The position numbers were made by a program, and so were the translations under genes. Positions 34,969 through 43,901 of a DNA stretch of 64,000 nt are shown here, piece by piece. How positions within the stretch are numbered: the first letter of the stretch is position 1; each line of letters begins with the position of its first letter. The stretch comes from Hymenobacter nitidus (GTDB lineage Bacteria > Bacteroidota > Bacteroidia > Cytophagales > Hymenobacteraceae): the NCBI RefSeq assembly GCF_020447315.1, contig NZ_JAJADQ010000007.1, positions 1 to 64,000 of the forward strand, written 5' to 3'. Under the pieces are notes generated by a model. It was not told the DNA's origin. It saw nothing but the letters and a program-made list of their open reading frames with translations, and made no database searches.

Positions 34969-35883
34969 ATGGATTTTGGCCGCCTTTCTGACCTGCGCTA
35001 CGTTGACTTTCGCCTCCCTCCCGACCACCCCGACACAGCCGCCGTGCTGGCCCGGGCCCGGGGTGCCGCCGCGGGCCCGCCTTCTATCTATATAGGCTGC
35101 CCCATCTGGACCAACAAGGCCTGGCTGGGCTCCTACTTTCCGGCAGGTATTAAGGACGCGGACTACCTGCACCACTACGCCCGCCAGTTCAATAGTATCG
35201 AGCTGAACACCACCCATTACCGCATTCCGGACGCGCCCACCGTGCGCAAGTGGCGCGACGCGGTGCCCGCCCACTTCCGGTTTTGCCCCAAGCTGCCCCA
35301 GATCATCAGCCACGACCGGGAGCTGTACAACGCCGACGAGCTGACCACCACGTTCTGCCGGTCTATCAGTGGGCTGGATGAGCAGCTGGGTCATGCGTTT
35401 CTGCAGCTGCCGCCCACGTTCGGACCCGAACACCTGCCGCGCCTGGAGCGCTACCTGCTCGACTTCCCGGACTATGTGCCGCTGGCCGTGGAACTGCGCC
35501 ACCCCGCCTGGTTTACCGACCCCGGCCTGCGCGACGCGGTGTTTGCCATGCTCGAAGCCCTGGGCAAAACCCTGGTGCTGACCGACGTGGCCGGCCGCCG
35601 CGACGTGCTGCACCAGCGCCTGACTACGCCCACGGCCTTTATCCGCTTCAACGGCCACGGCCTCATCAGCAGCGACTACGCCCGCGCCATGGCCTGGGCC
35701 GAGCGGCTGGCGGCTTGGATACAGGCCGGTTTGCAGACCGTCTACTTCTTCGTGCACCAGAAAGACATTATGCATTCGCCGGTCTGGACGCAGTTTTTCC
35801 TGGAAAAGCTCAACGCCCTGACCGGGCTGGAAGTAACGCCGCCCCGCATTATTCCGCAGGTGGTGCAGGGTAGCCTGTTTTAG
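34969..35883 (+). CDS. DUF72 domain-containing protein
   Basis: 304 residues from the ATG at 34969; the frame continues upstream to a GTG at 34927 with no similarity. The TIM-barrel-like DUF72 signatures are visible: YIGCPIWTNKAWLGSYFP near residue 40, FNSIELNTTHYRIPDAPTVRKW, FRFCPKLPQIISHD, and a C-terminal VYFFVHQKDIMHSP. The protein is cytosolic with no signal. DUF72 (YecE-like) proteins have been proposed to act on nucleic acid or to be tRNA-related, but no activity is established. It stands alone. Confidence 0.9.
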   Translation: MDFGRLSDLRYVDFRLPPDHPDTAAVLARARGAAAGPPSIYIGCPIWTNKAWLGSYFPAGIKDADYLHHYARQFNSIELNTTHYRIPDAPTVRKWRDAVPAHFRFCPKLPQIISHDRELYNADELTTTFCRSISGLDEQLGHAFLQLPPTFGPEHLPRLERYLLDFPDYVPLAVELRHPAWFTDPGLRDAVFAMLEALGKTLVLTDVAGRRDVLHQRLTTPTAFIRFNGHGLISSDYARAMAWAERLAAWIQAGLQTVYFFVHQKDIMHSPVWTQFFLEKLNALTGLEVTPPRIIPQVVQGSLF

Positions 35884-35990
35884 CGCAGCAGTCAACTGGG
35901 CCGGCTAATTTAAGCTCCGCTGCTACATCCCGGCCACGCCGAATTAGCGTACCTTGAGTTTTAGTATCAGTCGCCATTTCTTGCTGACGT

Positions 35991-38096
35991 ATGAAGCCTT
36001 GGGGTACTCTGTGCCGGCTGGTTGCCGGTGTGCTTATATTATCGGGTCTGGCTCCGGCCAATAGTGCGGCCCAGGGGGCGGAGCCCGACACGCATTGCCT
36101 GCTCGTGCCGCTGCCCGCGGCCGAGCGGGCCCGGCAGGCGGGGCTGGTGGTGGAAGGCGAGGTGCTGGACGCGCGCAGCTTCTGGGACGCCGAACGGCGG
36201 CACATCTACACGGCCCACCAGATTCGGGTGTATAGCCTGCTGAAAGGTACTCTGCCCGCCCAGCTCACTATCCTGACCGAGGGCGGGCAAGTAGACCTCA
36301 CCGAGCAGGTGATGACCAACACGCTGCGCCTGCAGCCCGGCGACCAGGGCATATTCTTCCTGGCTCCCGCCTCGTTTGCGGGCACTGCGGCCGGCGCCAC
36401 CTGGACGCCCTTTGCCAGTGAGCAGGGCTTTATCCGCTACCAGCTGAGCGATGCGTCGGCCGCCGAGCCATTCCGGCGCTACCCACTCATTGGGCCCGGG
36501 TTTTATGCCGAGCTAAGCCGCACGCTGGGCCAGGCCCGCCGCGAGCTGCAGCCCAACGTTGCCCTGCAAAAAGCCCAGCTCCGGCGCACCGAGCCGGTGG
36601 TAGCCGCCAAAGGTCAGGCCCCGGTTGTCAGTAGTCTGGCGCCCACAACGGTAGCGGCCGGCACCGGCGCAGTGCTGACCATCAGTGGCTCGGGCTTCGG
36701 CAATGAGCGGGGTACGGGCAGCGTGGCCTTTCGCAACGCCGATGACGGCGGGGCCACGTTTGTAGAAGCCCAGCCCACCGACTACGTCAGCTGGACCGAC
36801 ACCCAGATTCGAGTGCGGGTGCCTTCCTACAGCACCACGGGTAGTCCGGCCGGCTCGGGCACGGTGCGGGTTACGACGGGCGCCACGCTGCAAACCATCA
36901 GCACGGCGTTTCTGACGGTGCCCTTTGCTGCCAGCAACGTATTGGTGCAGGGCACCCAGACCATCGTGCGCCCCAACCATATCAACCAGAATGGAGTGGG
37001 CGGCTACACGTTTCGGTTTGAGCCAAATTTTGTGAATAACGCCGCCGCTGCCGAGTCTTTTCGGCGGGCGTTGCGCACGGGCTGGCGGTGTCAGACGGGC
37101 GTGAACTGGATTGTAGGGGCCACCCGGACAACCACGACCACCGGTTCGGACGGGGAAAACTCGGTGGGCTTTGATGCGGGAGCCGAGCTGCCGGCCAACG
37201 TGCTGGGCCGCACCACCAGCTTTTACACGGGCTGTACCGGTCCCGACGGCAAGATTTCCTTTCACGTGCGGGAAATCGACATGCAGTTCGACGACGTGAC
37301 GGCCTGGCAGTTCGGCCCGGGTTTTCCCAGCACCGCGCAGTTCGACTTCGAGTCGGTGGCCCTGCACGAGCTGGGGCACGCCCAGCAGCTGGGCCACGTG
37401 AATACGGCCACGGCTGTGCTGTATTATGGCGTAGGGCGGGGCCGCTCCAACCGGGCGCTGAATGTAAACGACCGGGCCGGTGGGCGCTTCGTGGTGCGCA
37501 ACCGCAGCTTTGTACCGGCCGGCTGCGGTCCGGCGCCCATGCTGCCCGCCCCCCTGACCCGGGTGACGGCCTCTTATCTCAGCGGTACCGGGGCCGAAGT
37601 CACCTGGACTACCCAGGATGAGTGCCTGCTCAGCAACTTTCTGGTGGAACGGGCTGCCGATACCACCGCCTGGCAGCCCGTAGCCACTGTGGCCGCGGGA
37701 GCAGCCACTAACAGCTACCGCATAATCGATCCGCAGCCGCTGGCGGGCATCAGCTACTACCGCCTGCGCCTGCGCCGCCCCGATGGCGTTATTGACAACG
37801 CGGCCCCGCTGCTGGTGCGCGATAATACCGTGGGCGAACAGGTGCTCCAGATTTACCCCAACCCCGTGGACGGCAGCCAGCTGCGCTTTCTGTACACGGG
37901 CAACTCGGACGGCAACCTCTCGGTGTACCTGTACGACGTGCTGGGCCGGGGCTGCCAGGCCGTCGGAGTCGATACCCGCACGGGGTTCAACGTGCGCAGC
38001 ATCGACGTGAGCCAGCTGCGGGCGGGCTGGTACATGCTGCGCTGGCGCGACCCGGCGGGGCGCACGGGCACGGTACCGTTTGTGAAAGTGAACTAA
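35991..38096 (+). CDS. T9SS-exported protein with IPT/TIG and zincin-like domains
   Basis: 701 residues. A signal peptide ends at ANSAAQG. The N-terminal part (about 35-195) is of unknown fold. An IPT/TIG domain near residues 210-310 reads VVSSLAPTTVAAGTGAVLTI then GSGFGNERG. A metalloprotease-like segment holds HELGHAQQLGH near residue 460: the three His of the metzincin motif are spaced correctly but the usual Gly is Gln, and the later Met-turn position looks like Leu. The C-terminus is a T9SS type A sorting domain (QVLQIYPNPVDG to WRDPAGRTGTVPFVKVN). It should be cut and attached to the cell surface. Protease activity is uncertain. Confidence 0.86.
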   Translation: MKPWGTLCRLVAGVLILSGLAPANSAAQGAEPDTHCLLVPLPAAERARQAGLVVEGEVLDARSFWDAERRHIYTAHQIRVYSLLKGTLPAQLTILTEGGQVDLTEQVMTNTLRLQPGDQGIFFLAPASFAGTAAGATWTPFASEQGFIRYQLSDASAAEPFRRYPLIGPGFYAELSRTLGQARRELQPNVALQKAQLRRTEPVVAAKGQAPVVSSLAPTTVAAGTGAVLTISGSGFGNERGTGSVAFRNADDGGATFVEAQPTDYVSWTDTQIRVRVPSYSTTGSPAGSGTVRVTTGATLQTISTAFLTVPFAASNVLVQGTQTIVRPNHINQNGVGGYTFRFEPNFVNNAAAAESFRRALRTGWRCQTGVNWIVGATRTTTTTGSDGENSVGFDAGAELPANVLGRTTSFYTGCTGPDGKISFHVREIDMQFDDVTAWQFGPGFPSTAQFDFESVALHELGHAQQLGHVNTATAVLYYGVGRGRSNRALNVNDRAGGRFVVRNRSFVPAGCGPAPMLPAPLTRVTASYLSGTGAEVTWTTQDECLLSNFLVERAADTTAWQPVATVAAGAATNSYRIIDPQPLAGISYYRLRLRRPDGVIDNAAPLLVRDNTVGEQVLQIYPNPVDGSQLRFLYTGNSDGNLSVYLYDVLGRGCQAVGVDTRTGFNVRSIDVSQLRAGWYMLRWRDPAGRTGTVPFVKVN

Positions 38097-38098
38097 AC

Positions 38099-39046
38099 TT
38101 ACCGCTCCAGCAGCATGGCGCCGTAGGAGTAGCCGCCGCCAAACACCGTAATCATGATCCGCTCACCGGGCTGAATCTGGTCGAGCTGGTCGGCCAGGGC
38201 AATGGCGGCACCGGCGCAGCCCGTGTTGCCCAGCCGCTCGATGTTGGATACGGCCCGCTCCTCGGGCAGCTCCAGCGCCTGCAGCACGTTGCGGGTGATG
38301 CGTAGGTTGGCTTGGTGCGGAATCAGCCAGTTCAAATCGGCTACAGTCAGCTGATTGCGCTCCAGTACCTTGCGCGTCACGCTGGCCATATACTGGCAGG
38401 CATTGATAAACACATCTTTGCCGTAGGGCATCACAATGCCTTTTTCCACCGGCTTCAGCGTGACGGCCTCATCGGCTTTGCCCACGCCCCCAGCGCCGGC
38501 CGTGAGCAGGTCCACCATGCGCAGGTCGGTAGGGGCCAGGCGGTCTTTGCTGATGAGCAGGGCCGCCGCGCCGTCGCCCCAGAGGTGGCCCGCCACGGTG
38601 TCGTGCTCGTTGTTGTAGGCCGTGTTGTGCTCCGATACCACCACCAGCGCCCGGCGAGCCTTGCCCATAGCAAAGTAGCCCTCTACGATTTCAATGGCAT
38701 TCAGCAGCGACGAACAGGCCGAGGAGATGCTGACCACCGGAATGTCGGCCACGCCAATGGCGCGCTGCACGGCGTGGGCCACGGTATAAATCGTGTCGTG
38801 GGGCGTGTAGGTAGCGCCCACGATAAGGTCAACATCGGTGGCGGGGAAAAGGGAGGATAACGCCAGCACCCGCTCGGCGGCGTCGATGGCCATGGTATTG
38901 GTATTTTCGCCCTTGGCCGCTTTGCGCCGCTCCCGGATACCGGTGCGCTCAATAATCCACTCGTGCGACAGACCGTTCAGGTGGGTGAAATGCTTATTGG
39001 TAATGACATGGGCGGGCAGATATGCCGCCACCTGATGAATGTACAC
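38099..39046 (-). CDS. 3-oxoacyl-ACP synthase III family protein (FabH-like)
   Basis: 315 residues from the GTG at 39046 (reading MYIHQVAAYLPAHVITN), preferred over a TTG at 39109 because the added residues are Pro/Arg-rich and unconserved. The thiolase fold has the triad Cys in ISSACSSLL (near residue 109), His in LIPHQANLR (near 242) and Asn in RLGNTGCAG (near 273). WGDGAAALLI is a further FabH mark. Members start fatty acid synthesis or make special lipids or signals such as OleA-type products; I cannot choose. It converges with the T9SS gene, two bases apart. Confidence 0.9.
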   Translation of the reverse strand: MYIHQVAAYLPAHVITNKHFTHLNGLSHEWIIERTGIRERRKAAKGENTNTMAIDAAERVLALSSLFPATDVDLIVGATYTPHDTIYTVAHAVQRAIGVADIPVVSISSACSSLLNAIEIVEGYFAMGKARRALVVVSEHNTAYNNEHDTVAGHLWGDGAAALLISKDRLAPTDLRMVDLLTAGAGGVGKADEAVTLKPVEKGIVMPYGKDVFINACQYMASVTRKVLERNQLTVADLNWLIPHQANLRITRNVLQALELPEERAVSNIERLGNTGCAGAAIALADQLDQIQPGERIMITVFGGGYSYGAMLLER

Positions 39047-39208
39047 GGGTGGAAATCTAAGCGGAGGAACTCGGGTGAATGGGCGGCAAGGTACGCCAAT
39101 GCCCGGCAAAAAATGGGCTGATTCCGCGCCCGGCCCGTACTTTGCAAGGCATTCCTGCGTTCAAACGCTGTTTGCCAGACTAAGTTTAAGCTCCCTCCAA
39201 TAAAGATT

Positions 39209-39796
39209 ATGGCTTTTCCAGTGGCTTTTTGCCGGGTACTACGTTGGGCTACAGTGGCTATGATGCTGGCGCTGGCCGCCACGCCGGCGCAGGCCCAGAA
39301 ATACCGGACGGCCGTGGGTGGCCGCCTGGGCGCGGGCAACTACGGCCTCACGATTCAGCAGAAGATTCTGGACAAAACCACGCTGGAAGGCATCGGCATC
39401 GTGGGCAGCCGCGAGGTGAGCGGCACGGTGCTGGCCGAGCGTCACTTCGGCATTCTGGGGCCCAGCCTGAACTACTACCTGGGCGCCGGCGGCCACCTCG
39501 GCAACCACAAGGACGACGGCGTATTCGGGGGCTTCGACGGCATCATCGGGGCCGAGTACAAGGTGGCTTTCGTGCCCCTGGTCTTGTCGTTCGACTTCAA
39601 GCCCAGCGTCGAATTCAACTCGGCCGACTGGGCGCGGTTCCCTACGGCCTTCTCGGTGCGCTACGTGCTGATCAAGGAGAAAAAAACCGGCCTGTTCGAC
39701 AAAATCCTGGGCGGAGACGATGACAAGCCCAACCGGAAGAACAAGCAGAAAACCAAGGAAAAGCCCGCCGAGCGCCGCGGCCTGTTCGACTTCTAA
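39209..39796 (+). CDS. Exported protein of unknown function (barrel-like)
   Basis: 195 residues with signal peptide ending ATPAQAQ. The mature part has alternating strands (AVGGRLGAGNYGLTIQQKIL, LNYYLGAGGHLGNHKDDG, FVPLVLSFDFKPSVEF) typical of small outer membrane barrels. It ends with a basic tail (DDDKPNRKNKQKTKEK, then RRGLFDF) beyond the last strand, which contains Lys-rich repeats. Family not recognised. It lies about 160 bases from the divergent FabH-like start; GTACTTTGC near 39138 resembles a promoter element. Convergent with the DUF3667 gene. Confidence 0.75.
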   Translation: MAFPVAFCRVLRWATVAMMLALAATPAQAQKYRTAVGGRLGAGNYGLTIQQKILDKTTLEGIGIVGSREVSGTVLAERHFGILGPSLNYYLGAGGHLGNHKDDGVFGGFDGIIGAEYKVAFVPLVLSFDFKPSVEFNSADWARFPTAFSVRYVLIKEKKTGLFDKILGGDDDKPNRKNKQKTKEKPAERRGLFDF

Positions 39797-39811
39797 TCCC
39801 GCTGAATCCGC

Positions 39812-40807
39812 TCAGAGCAGCAGCACGCTGGCCAGCACCGACAGGATAACGCAGACGATGAGCACTCCGGCGTAGGCCACCATCATCAGCAGGGCCTTGC
39901 TGAGCGTTTTCAGAACTGACTGACCGAAGTTGTTGCGCAGGGCCAGAAAGAAATAGACGGCCGGCACAAAGACCAGCACTGTATCGAACCAGTCGTTGCT
40001 GTCGAACTTGGCCAGCACCAGATTCACGATAAACAGCAGGAAGACAAAGCAGTGAAAGTGGATCGAGAAGATGAGGTGGGAAAGGTAGTACTGCCGCTGG
40101 CGCAGGTATAAGCCCTTGAGCAGCAGGGCAAACAGCGGCATCAGAAAGAACATCAGAATCGGCAGGCTCTTGAGCCACTTGCGTGTCATATCCTCGGGCG
40201 ACATGTTCAGGGTGCGCACCGTTTGGCGCAGCACCATCCTGCGCATAAACGTAGGCTCGACGCCGCGGCTGCGAATGGCCGAATCGATGCGGGCTGGTGT
40301 GGGGTCCCGGCTGAGCTTGAAGAGGTCGGCCTGGCTGAAGTCCATGCCCAGGCTGGCCGTCATGGGACTGTCGCCGTCGAAGACAATGATGTTCGACTGA
40401 CCCGTACTGCGGCGCACCGAATCGGCGGCGGCCCGCAGGCTGGCATCCTGAATCAGCTCCCGGGAAGGACGGGTGGAGTTGGGCGTGATGCTGAGGGAAA
40501 GCAGGAAAAAGAAGACGAAGCTGATGAAGACGTAGAGCCGGATAGGCGGCACGAAAGGCATGCGGTGGCCGGCCAGAAACTGCTTCGTCAGCTCGCCGGG
40601 GCGCAGCAGCAGCAGCTTGGCCGTGCGAAACACTTTGCTGTCGAAGTGGAAAATGCCTTCCAGAAACTCCTCCGCCACGTGGCCGAAGGAGAGGTTCACC
40701 TCCTGGTTCTGCTGGCCGCAGGTGGGGCAGAAGTCGTTGGGCTGCTCGGGCGGGAAGTGGTAGTCGCAGTTGGCACAGGCGGGGAGCTTATGAGAAGAGT
40801 GTGCCAT
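39812..40807 (-). CDS. DUF3667 domain-containing membrane protein
   Basis: 331 residues from the ATG at 40807. A zinc-ribbon-like head has two CxxC pairs (CANC and CPTC, 14 residues between), followed by EEFLEGIFHFDSKVFRTAKL, the DUF3667 signature, and RPGELTKQFLAGHRMPFVPP. Four or five membrane helices follow, first near residues 90-110 (LYVFISFVFFFLLSLSI) and the last at the C-terminus. The upstream frame to 40873 is rejected. Members occur widely in Bacteroidota; function unknown. Convergent with the preceding exported protein gene, 15 bases apart. Confidence 0.9.
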   Translation of the reverse strand: MAHSSHKLPACANCDYHFPPEQPNDFCPTCGQQNQEVNLSFGHVAEEFLEGIFHFDSKVFRTAKLLLLRPGELTKQFLAGHRMPFVPPIRLYVFISFVFFFLLSLSITPNSTRPSRELIQDASLRAAADSVRRSTGQSNIIVFDGDSPMTASLGMDFSQADLFKLSRDPTPARIDSAIRSRGVEPTFMRRMVLRQTVRTLNMSPEDMTRKWLKSLPILMFFLMPLFALLLKGLYLRQRQYYLSHLIFSIHFHCFVFLLFIVNLVLAKFDSNDWFDTVLVFVPAVYFFLALRNNFGQSVLKTLSKALLMMVAYAGVLIVCVILSVLASVLLL

Positions 40808-40971
40808 ACGGAAGGGGGGAAGGGGCCGAAAAGAAAGCGGGGTGCAGCACAAATAAACATAGGCCTGATTCAATATGCCAATAGCCGCCGCTGTTTCGGG
40901 CCGCTAGGCTGCCAAGCGCCATTGCTGCCGGAATTTCTTCACCTTTAGGCTTTCCATTCAATTCCGTTGGC

Positions 40972-41445
40972 ATGCACCCGCACGAAGAGCTACTCCACCG
41001 TTTCTACCAAAGCTTTCAGCGCCGCGACCATGCCGCTATGGCCGCTTGCTACCACCCGGAGGCCACCTTCGACGATGCCGCCTTTTCCCTGCGGGGAGCC
41101 GCCGAAATCGGGGCTATGTGGCGCATGCTCTGCGAGCGGGGCAAGGATCTGTCGTTGACCTACAACCACATCCGGGCCGATGAAGGGCAGGGCCAGGCCG
41201 TGTGGGACGCGCGCTACACGTTCTCGCAAACCAAGCGGCGCGTGCACAACCACATCAACGCCAGCTTTACCTTCCGGGACGGTAAAATCCTGACCCACCA
41301 CGACCAGTTCAACTTCTGGCGCTGGTCGCGGCAGGCGCTGGGGCCGGTGGGCTGGCTCTTGGGCTGGACGCCGTTTCTGCAAAGCAAGGTGCGCGCTACC
41401 GCCGCGCAGGGTCTGCGCCAGTTTCAGGCTCTGCGCGGGGTGTGA
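40972..41445 (+). CDS. Nuclear transport factor 2/SnoaL-like family protein
   Basis: 157 residues, no signal peptide. The NTF2 cone fold is suggested by LLHRFYQSFQRRDHAAMAAC, followed by YHPEATFDDAAFSL and a strand GKILTHHDQFNFWRWSRQAL. His and Asp in the pocket (HHDQF) are consistent with either ligand binding or isomerase activity, which cannot be told apart from sequence. The last 40 residues are hydrophobic/basic (GWLLGWTPFLQSKVRATAAQ). It is alone, divergent from the DUF3667 gene, followed by a terminator. Confidence 0.85.
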   Translation: MHPHEELLHRFYQSFQRRDHAAMAACYHPEATFDDAAFSLRGAAEIGAMWRMLCERGKDLSLTYNHIRADEGQGQAVWDARYTFSQTKRRVHNHINASFTFRDGKILTHHDQFNFWRWSRQALGPVGWLLGWTPFLQSKVRATAAQGLRQFQALRGV

Positions 41446-41464
41446 TGATTCAGTACTGACAACA

Positions 41465-41499
41465 AAAAAGGCCTATCCATTACATGGAGAGGCCTTTTT
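41465..41499. terminator. Terminator after the SnoaL-like gene
   Basis: Stem AAAAAGGCCTaTCCAT / ATGGAgAGGCCTTTTT with one mismatch and a 3-base loop, ending in a T-run. Confidence 0.85.
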
Positions 41500-41510
41500 G
41501 ATTTTAGAAC

Positions 41511-41579
41511 GTCGTGCTGAGCTTGTCGAAGCATGACAATGCCACTGCCCGCGAGTGTCGCGCTTTGCTCGACATGACA
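41511..41579. repeat. Direct-repeat element (GTCGTGCTGAGCTTGTCGAAGCATGACA type)
   Basis: A 28-base left copy (41511-41538) and a shorter degenerate copy (41557-41579) share GTCG, GCT, CGA and CATGACA in order. The left copy can fold by GTCGTGCT against AGCATGAC (seven of eight). It lies between a terminator and the end of the M13 peptidase gene. Such elements are familiar to me as intergenic repeats in Hymenobacter genomes, from memory. Confidence 0.6.
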
Positions 41580-41599
41580 GTTTATTATAACACAGCGGG

Positions 41600-43654
41600 C
41601 TACCAGATTTTCACCCGGGCCGAATCGGGGCGCCAGAGCTTCTGGCCCTCTTTCACCTGGAAGGCCTCGTAGAACTCGGGCACGTCGGCGAAGGGGCCGT
41701 TCACGCGGAACTGGGCCGGGGAGTGCACGTCGGTGATGATGCGCTGGGCAAGCACCTCGTTGCGCTGGTGGTTCTGCCAGCCCAGAGCATAGCCCAGGAA
41801 GTAGCGCTGGGTAGGGGTGAGGCCCCCGATTTTCTCACCCTTCTTGTACTGCTCGGTCTTTTTGAAGGCATCGAAGGCAATGACGATACCGCCCAGGTCG
41901 GCAATATTCTCGCCGGCCGTGGCCTTACCGTTAATGTGGAGCGAGTCGAGCACGGTGTAGCCGTTGAACTGGCGCACGATGCCATTGACGCGCTGCTGGA
42001 AGGCGGCGCGGTCTTTTTTGCTCCACCAGTTACGCAGGTTGCCTTTCTCATCAAACTGGCTGCCTTCGTCGTCGAAGCCGTGGGTGAGCTCGTGGCCGAT
42101 GGTGCTGGCGCCGGCATAGCCGTAGATGATGGCGTCGTCGGCATCCTTATCGGCCAGGCCGGGAATGGCAAAGATGGCGGCCGGCAACACGATTTCGTTG
42201 TTGGAGGGGTTGTAGTAGGCGTTGTAGGTCTGGGGCGTCATGTCCCACTCGGTGCGGTCCACGGGCTTGCCCAGCTTGTTGATGTTGTAGCGGTACTGCC
42301 ACTCGTTGGCGCGCATCACGTTCTGGGCGTACGAGTCGCGCTTGATGGTGAGGCTGGAATAGTCGCGCCACTTGTCGGGGTAGCCTACTTTCGGAGTAAT
42401 CTTGGTCAGCTTCACCAGGGCCTTCTGCTTAGTCGAGTCGCTCATCCAGTCCAGGGCCTGAATATGCTCCCGGAAGGATTCCACCACGTTCTGCGTCAGC
42501 TTGGCGTAGCGCTCCTTGGTTTCGGGGGCGAAGTACTCTTTCACAAACAGCTGGCCCAGGATTTCGCCCATGCCGCTTTCCTCCTCATCCAGCACCCGTT
42601 TCCAGCGGGCCCGCTGCTGCTTACTGCCCTGCAGAATGGTGCCGTAGAAGCGGAAATGCTCGTTGTCGAAGGGGCGGCTGAGCTGGCCGGCAAAGGCATT
42701 GACCAGGTGCCACTGCAAATAGGCCTGCCACTGGTCGAGCGGCACGGACTTTAGCAACTGCCCGGCTTTCTGGTAGAACTCCGGCTGCCCCACGATTACC
42801 GTGTCAGTCTTGAGCTCCATCTGGGCCAGCCAGGGCGTCCAATCGAGGCCGGGCGTGAGCTTGCCCAGGTCGGCCACGGCGCGCTTATTGTAGTTGGCGT
42901 ACGGGTCGCGTAGGTCTTCGAGCTTGCGCGAGGCGGCGGCCAGCTGGGTTTCCAGCTGCATAATCTGGGCGCTGCGGCGCTGGGCCGTTACCGAATCCTG
43001 GCCCAGCAGCTGCAGCATGCGGGCCACGTGGCGGACATACTCTTTGCGGATGTTGCTGGTGCGCGAGTCCTTGTTGAAGTAATAGTCGCGGTTGGGCAAA
43101 CCCAGGCCCGCCTGGTAGAGGTGCAGGGCCATTTTGTCGCTGTTCTTGGCATCCTGCCCCACGTAGAGGCCGATGAGCGAATTCACGCCCAGCACCTTGT
43201 GGCGCGCCACCACGCTCTGCACATCGGCCACCGATTTGATGGCGGCAATGCGGTCCAACTCGGCTTTCAGCGGCGCCGTGCCCTGCTGGTCAATAGCCAC
43301 CGAATCGAGGCCGGCAGCCCAGAAGTCGCCGATTTTCTGCTGACTCGTGCCCGCGGCGGCGTTGGCCTTGGCGGCTTCCTCGTTCAGGGCGCGCAGGCGG
43401 GCGTACACCTCGTTCTGCACTTCCTTGCCGATGCCCCAGGAGCTTTCGGAGGCCGGAATGGGGTGGCGCTTCAGCCAGCCGCCATTGGCGTAGGTGAAGA
43501 AGTCGTCGCCGGGACTTACGGTGGTGTCGAGGTTGGCTTGCAGCAGGTCGGGCTGGCCGGCCCCGGCTTTGCCGCCGGAGTTGCAGCCCGAAAGGCCCGC
43601 CGTAGTTACGGCGCAGGCCAGCAGCCATTTGCTGAGCGCAGAGGCTTTGTTCAT
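41600..43654 (-). CDS. M13 family metallopeptidase (lipoprotein)
   Basis: 684 residues from the ATG at 43654 (MNKASALSKW). The lipobox LSGC places it as an outer-envelope lipoprotein. The neprilysin-like fold is complete: N-terminal DDFFTYANGGWL, the zinc motif GHELTHGFDDEG near residue 520, third ligand in GENIADLGGIVIAFDAF, and the C-terminal FRVNGPFADVPEFYEAFQ with the final residues KIW, slightly changed from the usual CxxW ending. It should cleave oligopeptides in the periplasm. Two repeat elements flank it, at 41511-41579 and 43759-43886. Confidence 0.94.
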   Translation of the reverse strand: MNKASALSKWLLACAVTTAGLSGCNSGGKAGAGQPDLLQANLDTTVSPGDDFFTYANGGWLKRHPIPASESSWGIGKEVQNEVYARLRALNEEAAKANAAAGTSQQKIGDFWAAGLDSVAIDQQGTAPLKAELDRIAAIKSVADVQSVVARHKVLGVNSLIGLYVGQDAKNSDKMALHLYQAGLGLPNRDYYFNKDSRTSNIRKEYVRHVARMLQLLGQDSVTAQRRSAQIMQLETQLAAASRKLEDLRDPYANYNKRAVADLGKLTPGLDWTPWLAQMELKTDTVIVGQPEFYQKAGQLLKSVPLDQWQAYLQWHLVNAFAGQLSRPFDNEHFRFYGTILQGSKQQRARWKRVLDEEESGMGEILGQLFVKEYFAPETKERYAKLTQNVVESFREHIQALDWMSDSTKQKALVKLTKITPKVGYPDKWRDYSSLTIKRDSYAQNVMRANEWQYRYNINKLGKPVDRTEWDMTPQTYNAYYNPSNNEIVLPAAIFAIPGLADKDADDAIIYGYAGASTIGHELTHGFDDEGSQFDEKGNLRNWWSKKDRAAFQQRVNGIVRQFNGYTVLDSLHINGKATAGENIADLGGIVIAFDAFKKTEQYKKGEKIGGLTPTQRYFLGYALGWQNHQRNEVLAQRIITDVHSPAQFRVNGPFADVPEFYEAFQVKEGQKLWRPDSARVKIW

Positions 43655-43758
43655 AGAAGGAAGCATGAAAGAATAGGGAAGGGAGGCCGAAGGTAAAGAT
43701 TCGGCTGGCATATAGGACTAGGCAAATACAGCGGAGTTGCAGCCCAGCAGGTTTCAAA

Positions 43759-43886
43759 ACGGCGTAGAGACGCATATTTGCGTCTCAATCGTTGTGGGGC
43801 GTTGTTTATTCAGGCTGCGAAACTGTTTGTTAGCTACCTCATTTAGCCGTTCAACGCCAAGACGCAAGGTTGCGTCTCCACACCGT
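43759..43886. repeat. 128-base inverted-repeat element with nested hairpins
   Basis: Arms 43759-43784 and 43861-43886 match in 21 of 26 positions as inverted repeats. Each arm forms its own hairpin, left GAGACGCA/TGCGTCTC and right GACGCAA/TTGCGTC. GGGGCGTTG and CAACGCC add a further inner pair. It lies just upstream of the gene at 43902 and is not coding: the frame running through it is rejected as a start for that gene. Confidence 0.8.
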
Positions 43887-43901
43887 TCCACTTGCCCGCT
43901 T

